Shown here in pieces: positions 47,881-60,979 of a DNA stretch of 64,000 bases. How positions within the stretch are numbered: position 1 is the stretch's first letter; the number at the start of each line of letters is the position of its first letter. The notes below the pieces were generated by a model. That model did no database searches. It was not told the DNA's origin and was given only the letters and a program-made list of their open reading frames with translations. Origin of the DNA: Crocodylus rhombifer. Its lineage: Eukaryota; Chordata; Crocodylia; Crocodylidae. The translations under genes and the position numbers were made by a program. The stretch is taken from assembly GCA_038503035.1 (NCBI GenBank), contig JAVSML010000048.1, positions 560,541-624,540 of the forward strand, in the 5' to 3' direction.

Positions 47881-48316
47881 TAGGGCTGTGCAAAATTTTG
47901 GCAGCCGTGTCGTTTCGGAGGTGTTTTGGCACCTGAAACACCAAATCCAAAACAAAACGGGAGGCTCTGAAACACCCCAGAGGCCCTCATTACTGCTGCT
48001 ACAGCCAGTGAGTGTGGTGCTTTTTTTGTTTTTAAGTGCCAGGAGGCTGGGGCTGGGCAGGACAGCTATGGAGGCTTCTCTGGCAGCTCCCCCTGCCCGG
48101 GGAGAGGCAGGCATAACCAGAGGAGCCACGGGAGAACCTGCAGCCACCTGGCTGTGCCTGCCTCTCCCTGGCCGATCCGAATCAGCCTTGAAACTCCGAG
48201 ACCGATTTGGCTGAATCGAAACAGAACAGTGATGCGAAACACCAAAACGAATCGCTGTCCCTCCAAAACGGCCGAATCAAAACCAGAACTACACGTAGCT
48301 GTTCTGCACAGCCCTA
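47881..48316. mobile_element. hAT-like MITE (436 bp) with perfect 8-bp target duplication
   Basis: Starts TAGGGCTGTGCAAAA and ends TTCTGCACAGCCCTA. It is flanked on both sides by gtgaagat (47873-47880 and 48317-48324), a perfect 8-bp duplication as made by hAT transposases. The subterminal region has many gaaac(a/c)cc and cgaaac motifs in both orientations, which may be transposase-binding repeats. No transposase coding. Confidence 0.85.
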
Positions 48317-51300
48317 GTGAAGATCTCTGAGGTGCACATCAGAGGGAAGATACCCTCCAAAGATGGGCAGTTCTGGGAGTTTTCTAACTTAAAAGCTGCA
48401 GGGAGGCCACCAAGGCTAATCATGTTCATATTCTAGTGTCTATGCATTTGGAAAAGGGCATGAACAGCAGTTCAGGCTTACTTTGGCAGGTACACCCTGA
48501 TCCTGGCACATAAGGATGGCCCTAGGGATAAGGATCTTGTCCGTCTGCATCCATCTGAGACCGAAGGTGCCTGATAATTATTTGATGCTGAAATTTGTCC
48601 ATTGCATGCTGGACCAAGATGTCCACTTCTCTCTATGTAATTTGTACCTAAAAGCATCAAACAGTGAGGAATATTGGTCACTCACAGCCTGCTAAGACCA
48701 TCTTTTATGAGTCAGACACACACATATATGGTGCAAGAATGAGATGCATTGTGCAAGTGAACACTTTGTATGCTCTCACTAGAAGTATTGAGAAGAAACC
48801 TTAACTCTGAAATTCCTGACCTCTGCATGATAAGAATCTCAGTCTTCATCTCGTATTAATGTTGTTGTTGGTTGGGGATTTTTTGTGTGCATGTATTACA
48901 AAACTGTGTGACATATTCAGTGTAGTTATTGGAACCGCTCACTAATGTGTGACAAGTATTTCCTAATAATTTCTCGGCTACAAAGAAAGTAAATAGTGGA
49001 ATGGTTCTTTGCGCCCATAAGAGAGCAGATTGTTCTATTTCCAAGCGATTAAAACCATGTGCGTCTGGCAAAAGAGGTGAATTAAAATACATCTCTGTCA
49101 ACTCTCAAACTCTTTCAGCTTTGTTTACCCTGTTACAAAGCAGCTAAATGAGCCTGCACTTTCTCTTTAAGCCTTCTCCTAGGATTTTCTAAGTAATCTA
49201 AAGGACCCACACTCTGATTTCAGAAGCATTTGGATGCTTGGTTCACTTAAACCTTCAAAAACCTTAACTATCCAGTCTAAGACTGTAAAGGTTGAAGGTT
49301 CGCTGGCTAGAATATACCCTGTTTTGCAACCAGCTGTATCACTGCTTTGCGGAGCTAATCTGGGCTTGTGTCTAGCTCAACCCCATCCTGTCATCTGGGT
49401 GTGCTTAAGCCCAGGTTAGTTTACCTGGCAGAAGGTGGGATGAGCAGAGGAGCGTATTTAGGCTTTAGCACTGTCTGGATTTTGTTTGCAGATGGGATAC
49501 AGGCAAAATCACTTGAGTGCTGATTGGTCAAGTCTTTTCCTATGTCCTTTCACCTGCCACCACAAAGGACAGATAAAATCCTTTTGCAAGCAAGTCTGGA
49601 CTGGGGAAGATATCCTAGTATGTTAGAGCATAAAAATCCAGGGGGTGTTTCCCACGCGCACACAAGTTAGGCACAGACAGAAGTGATGATCTTCACTGAT
49701 CTGGCCCTTGAAAGCTCTCTACAGCCGTAACCAAACACAAGTGCACGATCGCAGAGTGCTTTAAAAGGGCCTGATTCCATGACGACCTGAATCCTCATTA
49801 TATGGGATCAGATGAAGATGCTCCAAAGTGGAGGCTGTCATTAACTTGTCTGTGTGTGCCAGGAGCAGGGCTGGGCAGCCCTGCTCTCTGCGCCATTTTC
49901 AGAATGGGAGGGGGAAAGGGACCAAAGGGAGCTAGGTCTGGAGGTTGCCCAGTGGCAAGGAGATGGGGACCCTCAACTTACTCCCCTCCCCCCACAAGAG
50001 CTGTCTGAAAAAAAAACCCAGACCCAACTATCTCTGCTCCCTTCTCTTCCCCGCCCCCCGCTCCCATTTTGAAGACAGAGCCAGGGCTGGGGGGAGAATG
50101 GCTGCAGACTTGCAGCTGCTCCAAATTGCAGCTGAATCCCCCAACCTCCGGGACCCAGCAGTGAACGTCTTTTGGGTCTGGGGGATCACTAACTCATGGT
50201 GCTGCCTGAAAAGCACTGTGAGTTACAGCAGGGATCTGTACTTCTGTCTGTGCCTAAATAGGTTGGAACTGTGGGATATGCACCACTTCGAAAAATTAGG
50301 GCATTTAATGAGGCTTCTTTTAAAACTTAACCCTTGCTAATTCAATCAGATGGCAGATTTTTTGACAGCTTCTTGTAAAAGTGCTGTGAAATGGCCTATG
50401 TCCCTGTGTTGCAAGGACCCTCTGGCAGGCCTTGTTTGCCTTGAGTGCTGTGTCCCATGCTGCATTCATGGTATGGGTGCGTGAGGAAAGATGTAAACAA
50501 GCTATGTTGGCCTGGTTTTCAGTGCTTGAGAGCTGAAATAACCATGGGCCGGAGCCTGCTCTCATTGGAATCAAAGGCAACACACATGTTGGCTGGGAGC
50601 AGGATCCAACCTCCAGCATTTGATTACAAAGGTCCAAAACAGTACAGCACAAGTTGCCCTTTTTGCAAAGCTATCCATCTTCAGAGCGCTTTAGCAAACA
50701 TTAACTAATTAAACATGACGACATCAGTGGGAGACAGCTTTTAAAATTTATTTTTTCTAAGGCTGCCAAAGTTATTTTGAGAGTAATGAAAACCAATCAA
50801 ATAAACATGATGACCATACTCTCTGCAAGAGGCTCTGTGTAACCTTATCTTTGTCTTGACATATGAAGTTATTTAACTAGCCCCAGATATTCCTGCTTTT
50901 AGACCTTTTCTGTTCTGGGCTTCCAAAGATCGGATTCATGGAACTAGCCTGACTCTAGTTTGTGTTACCTCTTGTCCGAGTTTCCCATCAGGTTTGATTG
51001 GGTTTCCTTACCCTACTTGCATTCTGGATGAATGCTCCCTTGCAGGCTCCCTTGCAGGAAGGGTGACTTGGCATGCTGGACTTAATTGCTGAAAATAAAT
51101 GATGTTTGTTTTTCGTTTGTTTTTTTTTTTCCAACTGCTGTATCATTATACCGTCTTGGCGCATCAATAATAATTTTGGATCCGCCATGTGTGAATGAAG
51201 AGATTAGAACACATTTAAAAATCCGTGTGTTTATGTTGATTTGTAGCGCAAGCACAGTAGTGCTGTTGAAGCACAATTTTTAGCACAAGTCCTGCATGAA

Positions 51301-51939
51301 AATGACTTTTGGCAGCCATCGCCTTTTGGCAGACTTCCTCCAGTGATAGCTGCCTCATGTCAGTGCCACCAAGAAATTCCAGGCTGATATTTAAACGTAT
51401 AAATCTGTGTTGCGTGTGTGTGATCATCTGTGCTTTGGGTTGGTGTTTTAAGGGATAACATAGCTAAAAATGTATGAGGAGGCATGCAGGGAGTTCATGG
51501 GTGTTGTTTTTAGTCGTAACGTTTCCTCCTCCCTCCAAATGTTGCAATCTTCTTTTCTCCACTGCTGTTGTAACTGAAGGCCTCGGATAAATTTGTGCCA
51601 CTAACCTGAGAGGAGCTGAAATATGGCAATTGCATTCCAGCTCAGAAATCGGTTAAGCAGCAGGTGCTCACCTACTGAATTGGGCATAAGGAGGAGTTGT
51701 TCATTTGTTGTTGCTGGAGTCTAGTGGACTATGCCCTGCAGTCTGCTCTCTGCTTTGTGGGCAGGAAATGCCAGGCCATTTATAAGTTCGTCCCTCTTTC
51801 TCAGCTGGGAGGGTCTGGTCTTGCATTGTCTTGTTGTTTGTTCCTGTTGCTTTAGGATCGTTCGTTATTTTTTGAGAATGACACAGTTAGTAGGTTTAGT
51901 GCAGTTCAAGTTTTAAAGAATCCAAAAAAGCAATCGGGG

Positions 51940-51985
51940 CTTGTGGACAGAGGTGATATCTTTTATTAGACCAACAGGATTTTTG
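51940..51985. repeat. Short dispersed repeat, inverted relative to 57600-57645
   Basis: ggtgatatcttttattagaccaac is close to the reverse complement of ttggtccaataaaagagatgacc near 57612. This motif is typical of an old reptile interspersed repeat I cannot name. Confidence 0.4.
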
Positions 51986-52957
51986 CAAAAAAAATTCTTT
52001 AATTGCTTTCCTGCTCTTACCAAAGCGAAAAAGTCCTGTCTTGTTCTGAACAATTCAGCTCTGCTTTCATTAGAGCTTCAGGTGTCGGCAAGATGATGGG
52101 TTGGCTATTGGTTTGTTTTCCAGAAAGATTTGTATGCTAGAAAATCAGCCTCAGTTTCTGCTGCTATAGATCTTATTTGAAGGAAAAGTTCTCAGAATAC
52201 AAATGCTTAGCGCTCAGCTTCACGCCTTGCATCTCAAAGCTGCTTGCTAACCCCCACAGCATCCCTGGGATGTAGGCCATCATCACAGTCATCATGTCAC
52301 TTCTAGGTGTAAATCTGAGACTGAGGCTCGTTGTTGGGAGATAGCTGAAGCTCTAATTAATAGGATTTTAACTAACTTAAGTGGTTCTAGCTCTAATGAC
52401 TTGGCTGTTCAGGTAACTGGTAGGAATGGGAACTTGTAAAAGTAAAAAGGCTCAGAAATGTAAAATAGTTAGAATAGCTGTCTTTTCTTTTTCCCTGCCA
52501 AAATCAGAATTAAGTTCTAGGTAGAATCGTGGATAGAGTTCAAAACTGCCAGTTAAAGGCCTGGCGTAGACGGAGTCACAGAAAGGTTGGGCGAGAGATG
52601 GTTATAGAGCCCAAAGCTTCCTGGCTCCTGACCCCATGCCCACTCCTCTAATTTGTGTTCCCACTGCAAACACCTCCTGTAATAAGCAACAATAGTGTTC
52701 CCGTACCTCTTAACCCAAGATGGAAACTTTTGGGAAACCATTCGTTTTCCCCAGTGACTTACGGTATGAGTGGACACCAAACCTCCTCAGACTTATCAGT
52801 GACTTAACTGGCTTAAGTGTACGTACCTGTATTGTGAAAGGAGGCGGCTGAAGGTATGTTGCACTCGATCAAACAAAGGAAAGCTTGCTTAGGGTGATGG
52901 TTTAGTTTTGCTGGTGAGATGGTTGGAAGACAGGTAGGTTGAAGCCCTTGTGGTGTT

Positions 52958-53034
52958 AGTGGTTGGGAGACCCTTGTTGGGGTTTCTCCCAACCACTCTC
53001 TATATGTATAGAGATAGGATGTCTCTCTATACAT
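52958..53034. repeat. Two adjacent short inverted repeats
   Basis: agtggttgggaga (52958-52970) pairs perfectly with tctcccaaccact (52985-52997). Directly after, atgtatagaga (53004-53014) pairs with tctctctatacat (53022-53034). No function is shown. Confidence 0.5.
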
Positions 53035-55098
53035 GGGGGGGGATGCAGGATTCTTCTTTGCCCGAGGCATGTGTGGGGTGGGCTGAAGTTGGAAGACCCC
53101 CCTAGACGGTGAGCGTGCCTAAGACACCTGCTGTTTGGAGAGTCTCCAGTGGCTAATGACTCTTTAACATCCCTTGCAGTTCATTCTGGCCTCTAAAACT
53201 GATGGAAATTTGCTCTCTGACCATTCCCAGGTGGAGCTGGGAAGCTGCTGATGCTCCAGCAATCAGTGGGCCAAATTGGCCATGATGAAGTGGCCACTGG
53301 TGTCTGATATGCTAAGCCATTGAAAGAAAGCCAGCTAGAAACCCTTGGGAAGAGAATGGATTTGCCCCCGATAAGCTGGGGGCAGAGGAAAGGTTGTGAG
53401 CAGGGAAAGGTTTTTTGTTTTTTGTTTTTTTTCTTCTTGTGGCTTGTATGACTGAACTTCTTATTTCTTGCTGGCTTGTTTCTATGAAGCCAGTCTGGCT
53501 GGAGGGAACAATATATTTGACAGGGCATCAGTAGAAAGCTATTTAAATGTTAAGGAGTTATCTGGGGGCTTTGTCAGTTAGCCAGTGTTCAGAGCGGCAA
53601 GATCAGCAGTGCGTGCCCCTGGGGAGGCCTCTGTCTGGCAGCAGATGTCGATGACAGCCGCAGAGAAGCATGGTTTTTCTAGCTGACAGTGGAAAAGGAG
53701 CTCCTTTCTGTGGGCTGGGTGTCATGAGCCCACATGCAATAGAAGCACCTTTTCCGTGTATGTTAAAGTGCGCTTTGCTTTCGAGTGCTACACCCTACTG
53801 GTGATTGAGCACACGGAAACGTAGGACAAGAGCATGGATCTAGTTGCTCACTGTGCTGAATTGGATCTGACCTAGTGTGATCGGGGCAAGGGACATGCTA
53901 CAATCTTTTTCTTTTGGGAAATCGGACTGGAGGGGCAATAAACCTTCCCGTCCCTGCAAAAATGACAGAGCACTTCAGCTGGGGAGCACACTTTCTGTGT
54001 GTTGAAAGAACCTACTCGTGCGCCTTCCAGGCCAGGATGGAAGAGCACAGCAGGCCCGATAACTAACTTGCACTGCGAGAGCCTTCCAAGCTGCAAGCAA
54101 GCTGATTCGGTGACCCAATTACAGCCCCACCTGTTCTTGTACTTGTGGCAGTCAATCTTTTCCTATCACGCAACAGGAGGTGCCGTGGTGCTATTAACAT
54201 GCCTCCTTAACGTTGAAAGTTGGCAGCGTGCAGGAATACAGTCTGCTCTAAATTTCATCTGGGTACCAGCTGGGTTTACCTCCAGAAATCCCTCTGCTCA
54301 ACCAAACCACTGCCAACCCCAAATCCTGCTGGATTTTGACGATGAGAGGACAATCATTACAGCCGAGCCCTCCTGCCAAGTATGCAAACTTCTTTTGACT
54401 TAAATGTTTCCCTCCCTCCTGTCCCTTTGTAAAAACCCATGCACATCTAGAAAAGTGTCTGTACTGAAGCTGACTGTTCACCCTGGGTCCCAGCCAGGGA
54501 GCACACAGCACGACTCGGGAAAGGGGAGTGTGCAGGGGTGACATTATGCTTTTGATCTCCTTTGATCCTGGGTCAGCTGCTCACTAGGCAGAGGGCCAGC
54601 AGGGCAGGCGGGGATTAGTGGCAGCAAGGAAGGGATTGCAGATGCCACTTTGGTACTTTCACAGCATTGGGCGAGTCCACTCTGCTGAATGAACCTTTTT
54701 GAGCCTCCGTTATCAGCTTTGCATCATGCCATGGTACAAAGTGGTTGGAGCACAGTGCCACTTCTGGCCCAAACTGCAGTCAAATGCACAGACTGATCCA
54801 ATGGAAGAGCAGAAGTGGCAGGTGACGAGGTGACTTCTCTTTTCTGCCCCCACCCCACCCTATCGCTTTCTTTTGGTGGTGATTTGATGGAGTAGGACCT
54901 TGAGATAAAGGCACTCACAACTTCTGTGCTCGCGTACCACACGAGGGCCCCGATCCAGCAGTTGCTCTCGGTGAAGTTGCTTGCCTGCCTGCGTGCCGTG
55001 CTGGGTAGGGCGCAGAGTGCTCAGGACTGAACCCTTGGTGCCTGCACAACCCCTCTTTCATCTTACTTCCTAACATGCTCTTAGTTTTTATGAAATAA

Positions 55099-55514
55099 CA
55101 CCGTGTTTCTCAATCTTAAGTAGCAAGTACGCCCTAACTTCTGAAAATTTTAATAAGTACCCCACCACTCAATTTTCCAGGGGATTTTTGTATCTACAGA
55201 CTAATGTGTAGTATATGTTAGAAGAAGGGCTGTGTATACAAAGCCATGATATGACAGATGTCTGATCTGGTGTGTGTAGGGTTGCCACCTTTTACAACTC
55301 AGGTAGGTACCTGGGCTAGAAGTGATGTTGGCCAAAGCTATGAGGGCTGAACCAAATGATTACTGGGAAATTTAACTTTTTTAATTGCACCAAATTTTTT
55401 GCCGTAGTTTTGAGAGGAAAAGAGGGCGAGAGAGAGAGTGTTGGGGTACCTGCATACTCCCTGCCTGTGTCTTGCATATCCCCAGGGGTACGCGTACCAC
55501 AGGTTGAGAGACTG
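55099..55514. mobile_element. hAT-like MITE (416 bp) with perfect 8-bp target duplication
   Basis: Left end caccgtgtttctcaa, right end ttgagagactg. Both flanks read tgaaataa (55091-55098 and 55515-55522). Inner blocks caagtacgcc and ggggtacgcgtacc extend the terminal complementarity. Non-autonomous. Confidence 0.75.
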
Positions 55515-55651
55515 TGAAATAACACGTACAGCAGTAAGGCCAGTCCTGCACTTACCCCAAGGATGGAGGGGTTGTTCCCCCACCCAGTACATTCCCAAAT
55601 TGCTCTGTCCAGTCTAATTATGTCTCAATTAATGGATTTTCTGCCGCTCCT

Positions 55652-55673
55652 CCCCCCCCCCCCGCCCCCCCCG
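55652..55673. repeat. Poly-C tract
   Basis: C-rich run broken only by single G. G-quadruplex prone on the opposite strand. Confidence 0.8.
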
Positions 55674-55878
55674 CAATCAGTCTTACACCGCTTGCTGTCA
55701 GGGATTTGTTTTGTCTAACTATGCAGCCAAAATTTTCCAGGAGCAGCAGCCCAATTTTTGGGCTTTTGCTATTTTTTCCCCCCCTTATGATCCTGCTTTT
55801 CTCTGAAGAGCACAGCAAGAGAGTTATGGAACAGCTTTCTGGAGGCCTAGAGGGTGTGCTGCTGATTAAAAAATAATC

Positions 55879-55903
55879 ATCTTTTCTTTTCTTTTCTTTT
55901 TTA
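55879..55903. repeat. (TTTTC)n simple repeat
   Basis: Four to five pentamer units; a (TTTA)n tract lies 190 bases further on (56091-56106). Confidence 0.8.
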
Positions 55904-56864
55904 AAATCATCTTATTTCAACACTGCCAGTTTTTAGAGATGACAGTTACTTGAGGAACCAGCTTCCATCTTTCAAGGCTTTCCAGGGCATATCGGCCATG
56001 CTACATTTGGGGTAAATCTTGGGGGCTGTGTGCCTTTTGTTTGATGCTTTTACCCATGTTTTTGGCATGTGCCTCATTTTTTGCATAGAGTTATTTATTT
56101 ATTTATTGAAGACATTAAAAAAAGCTTGGCCTCAGTGAAGCTGCAGCTGGCTTTTATGGTTAAATATTTAAAAACAGACTGAAATAGTGACATGACTTGG
56201 AGGCCAAAGGAAAAAGTCAAATCCTTGGCTAGATGTGATTTAATGATATAAACTCATCCTTCATTGTTTGTCCTCTGCTCCTAGCTCTGTATTCATTTAC
56301 TCCCGTGAGTAACCCTCGCGCATGCAGGGAGGGAGTCCCACAGAGCCAGCCGAGCTGGAGGAGGGAGTAAAGTCTGTCTGATCAGCCGAGGTTTGCATAG
56401 CAGAAGTCTTGTAAAATATAGTAGAGATGCATAAGCTGATACTCTACAGATGCATTTCAACAGAAGGCTAGTTAAAATAGTAAGAAATTGTCCGAGGTAA
56501 TTAAGAAGTCCTTGAGCACTGCATCTCAGTGACCCTGAGGGCTCTGGCAGTGGGAGTTTTAGCTCTGTGATATGACCACCCAAGCCAGACAGGTCAAAGG
56601 GAAGGCATCAGACAAAAAGCAGTCCACAGGTCCTCCAGGTTTTGTGCCCCGAGATGGAGGGGAGCAACAGGCTAGCCATTTATCTTCGTATGAAAGTGTT
56701 GTGCTACAGAAACCAGAATGATAGACAGGGATGGCGGAGCCTTCTCTGAGTCCTGGCTGGTGCGTGACAGAGATTCAGAATCAAGAAATGACAGATTCCT
56801 CTAGAAACTGTTGTAATACTGGGCTTCATGCCCCAGGCTCCCACTCACATCATTGGAAATAGGG

Positions 56865-57172
56865 GGTGCTCCATAAATGTAATACGTGAGCCGGCCTGAG
56901 AAGAGCTGGGATAACAAGGTCTAACGGCCGTGAACTCCAGGAAAGCTGATTTAGACCAGACGTAAGAAAAAAAGTTCTTTACGATGCAAGTGTCCAGGGT
57001 CTGGCACAAACTCCCCTCCCCACCCCCGAAGTGGTGCAAGCACCTACTCTGGGCTGTTTCAAAAAACAGGTGGATATATTTCTTACTGGAGTCACTTGAT
57101 CCTAGCTGACTTCCCGCCTATGGCGCGATGATCTCACGAGGTCCCTTCCAGCCCTTAATGTCTATGAAATCT
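56865..57172 (+). mobile_element. CR1-like LINE 3' end, sense orientation
   Basis: The plus strand shows ctaacggccgtgaactccag, gatttagaccagacgtaaga and gctgtttcaaaaaacaggtg, then cacgaggtcccttccagccc and ttaatgtctatgaaatctg, the CR1 3' UTR in sense orientation. Only about 300 bp remain. It is the only CR1 copy here on the same strand as the genes. Confidence 0.75.
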
Positions 57173-59479
57173 GTCCATCCCATGTGCTTTGCCAGATGGA
57201 GGAAAGAGGTAAAATCCAAGCACAAATCTAGTTTTGATCTGATCACTTCCATTCACCATTAGGTTGGAATGATGTGCAAATGGAAGGGAAGTGGCTCCTG
57301 TGAGACTGGACCATGTATGCTTTCTTTGCACTGGGTTGTATAGTTCTTAGCTTTGCAACCAAGAGACTCAACAGGACTAAACGTGCCCTTTGGCTGCTCC
57401 GGTACTGACGGTTTGGGGCTTTGGAGCACCACTTTGCTAAAGCTGTAATGCCCTTTCCTGTTCTTTGTGGTCAAGTCATTTTTTAAAAGCCTGACTGAAA
57501 GAAGGAAGGTGTTACTTAAAAAATAATAATAATAAAGTTCACTTTGAGGCTCGAGGAAAGGTCTGGTGATTAGCTGAAAGCTTGCCTGTGTCTATACCAA
57601 CCATACAGCTGGTCCAATAAAAGAGATGACCCACAGGACTTCTTGCCTCTGGCACATCTCCTGGACTATTATGGCAGCAGTATCATCTCAACACTAAGCA
57701 ATCTACACAAAGTTCCTGACCATCTGTGTGTTTATGGGCAGGCCTTGGAGGAAAAAACCCAGAAGATAATGCCTAAAAACAAGATGTACCACAGGAACTG
57801 TTTTCTGAAAACCTGTTGTATGCACACGTTTCTCTGGACAATGGACGCCAGCTTGGTAGCAGTATTCTGGAGCAGGGAGGGATCTTGCAGGTTTGTGCCA
57901 CTTTGCTGAACTGAAATATCTGAGCAAGTTTGCATTCAACTAAGATGTTGAGCAGATTCTCCTGGATGCAGGCAGTCTCTCTAAATAATGAGATCACTCA
58001 GATTTGTGCCCTTTGGTGTCCCCTCCATTTCTGTTTGGCAGTACGTAAAAATGCTGCTCACACAAATGCTTCTGGGTCCATCTCTTGCAAAACCTGATGT
58101 ATGTGCTTAACCTGGTCCAAGCCAGTGCAACTAAACACATGCTTAAAGATGCTCCTACGTAGGGAAGGTGGCAATATTAGGTTTTGGTTCACTGATTTCC
58201 ATTTGATATGGTGTCTTCTATCATATAAGGGCAAATGATCAAATCCTCTGACTTAAATGGAGCTTATTTTTAAATTTGAGGAATGAGAAAGTGGGGAATT
58301 AATAGGAGTCGGAAGGGCTCTGTGTAAATTTTATTTTTTGGCTTTTAACAAAGTTAATGTAACTGCACGAGTCTCCTTGATTTAAGAGTGAAATGATGGA
58401 GCATTTTAAAACTATTTAAGTACCTTTTGGAGTAGAAGAGTTGCTGAACAGAACCCCTCAAGCATGCACACAGCTTGGGGTGTTTCCTATAAGTACTTGT
58501 ATCTGAGAATGGCATTGCATCACATGCCAGGGCTTCTGTCTCTTAGGAAATGGTGTCAAAATGGCTTTGCTGGCTTGGCTCACCCTGTTTATATTGACAC
58601 ACAATTAGATCCAGTCAGTTGATAGAAGCCAGGCTCCCCCCTTCTTTACTGAAAAGGTTGAGGTAGGGAGACATGCTTCGATAAAATAGGTTACTTTGGT
58701 TGAGCAAAAGCCTCCATTAATTAGGGAGATTAAACTCAGAATGACCCCTTCTCCATCATCACCTTGTCAATGGATGCTTCTAACTTGCACTGGTTGTTGA
58801 GGGAGTGCAAAAGGTACATACCCCTTTATGAAGCAGAGCGGGACTCTCGCTGCCTTCAGCTGCTACCTGAGCCAGAAGTGACTTTCTCCCCACCCAATAA
58901 CTTCAATATTGTTACTAATAAAGTTGTTTAACTGTGTAAAGCAATGAATACTTGAGCAAACAAATTGGGTTGATTCCTCCCCATGTGTATCACACATAGC
59001 CTTGATTATGTTTTTGTGTCCTTCTGCGCAATCTGTTATTTCTCTTTCACTGGGCAGAGCCCTTTGCTACAGCACTTGGCCAGAGAGATGCTTTGGTCGA
59101 GATCTGCACCACGTGAACTGCAGCTAAAACCAGCTAGCTGAATCTCCCTGTGGGGTTGTGATTTCCAAGTCCCTAATGGCCTTGAAGTACCTCATTGTCT
59201 GATCATTGCTCTGCAAAGAGCATCTTTAAGACCACAGAGCACATCCAAATGACTCTGTCTACTTCTGAGAGCAGTTCAAAGCTTCCCAGAGCAATACACT
59301 AACTCTGGACAAAGGACTGCATGACAGCTAATTAGAGTGAAGTGAACAAAGGAAAAATAAATGGAAACCAAGAGACTGATAACCCAGTTCCCTGGAACCC
59401 AATACTTACTGCAAAGATGGAAAGATTTAATTTTTTTCATTCCTTTTTTTTAGTTTGTTCTGGCTTTTTTTTTAATTCT

Positions 59480-60965
59480 TAGAATCACAGAAAGTGAGGG
59501 TTGGAAGGGACCTCAGGAGGTCGCATCTAATCCAACCCCCTGCTCAAAGCAGGACCAGCCCCAACTACATCATCTCAGTAAAGGCTTTGTCAAACTGGGT
59601 CTTAAAAACCTCCAGGGATGGAGAGTCCACCACCTCTCTGGGTCACCTGTTCCAGTGCTTCACCACTCTCCCAGTGAGAGTTTTTCCTGATATCCAACCT
59701 AAATCTCCCTTGCTGCAGCTTGAGACCGTTGCTTCTTGTTCTGTCATCTGTCACCACTGAGAACAGCCCAGCTCCGTCCTCTTTGCAACCTCCCTGCAGG
59801 TACTTCAAGGCTGCTATTAAATCCCCCCCTCAGTCTTCTCTTCCCCACATTAAACAAGCCCAGTTCCCTTAGCCTCTCTTCACAAGTCATGTGCCCCAGT
59901 CATTTTCCTTGCCCTCCACTGGACTCTCTCCAATTTGTCCGCATCCTTTCTGCAGCGGGGGGCCCAAAACTGGACACGGGACTCCAGATGTGGCCTAACA
60001 AATGCCACATAGAGGGGAATCACTTCCCTTGATCTGCTGACAACATTCCTACCAATGCAGCCTTGTATGCCATTAGCTGCCTGGGCAACAAGGACACACT
60101 GCTGGCCCATAATATTCAGCTTATTGTCTGCTGTACTGGTGCATAGGATTGTTTCATCTCAAGTACAGGACTTCGCACTTAACTTTGTGAGATGGGTTTG
60201 TTTGGGTTTTTTGCTTTGTTCCCATCCCCCAATTTGTCTAGGTCTCTCTGAATCCTAGCCCTACCTTCCGGCATATAGACTACTCCCTGCAGCTTGGTGT
60301 CGTCTGCAAACCTGCTGAGGGTGCAATCCATCCCATCTTCCAGATAAAGATATTGAACAAAAACGGCCACAGGACCGACCTCTGGGGCACTCCACTTTTA
60401 TCAGTTGCCAACTAGATGTCATGCCCTTTGAGTCTGATCCAGCCAGTTTCCTATCCACCTTACAGTCCATTCATCCAACCTGTACTTCCTTAGCTTGCTC
60501 ATGAGAATGTTTTGGAGGACCATATCAAAAGCCTTGCTAAAGTCACGGTATATCACATCCACTGCTCTTCCTATGTCCACTCAGCTAGTCATCTCATCAG
60601 AGAAGACAATCAGGTTGGTCAGGCAGGACTTGCCCTTAGTCCATGCTCCTAATCAGCTGCTTCTCCTCCAAGTGCTTTTAAATGGATTCCTTGAGGATCC
60701 ATGATTTTTCTGGGGATGGAGGTGAGGTTGACTGGTTTGTAGTCTCCCCCAATCCTCCTTCTTCCCTTTCTTGAAGATGGATGCTGTATTTGGCCTTTGC
60801 CAATCATCTGGGACCTTTTCCAATCGCCACACGTTTTCAGAGATGATGGCCAGCAGCTTTGCAATCGCATTGGCCAACTCCCACAGCACCCTTTAGGTGT
60901 GCTGTGTCCGGCCTCGTGGACTTGTACGTGCCCAGCTTTCCTAAATAGTCCCTAAACCTATTCTT
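59480..60965 (-). mobile_element. CR1 LINE (RT part and 3' end), antisense, degraded
   Basis: Begins at the antisense 3' end (gggttggaagggacctcagg at 59499) and runs through the RT. Recognisable minus-strand pieces are [22 protein letters not shown] and an ANTASIFKKG-like block, broken by several frameshifts. It is older than the copy in CLK4 intron 11. Confidence 0.85.
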
Positions 60966-60979
60966 TCACCACTAGCAGT

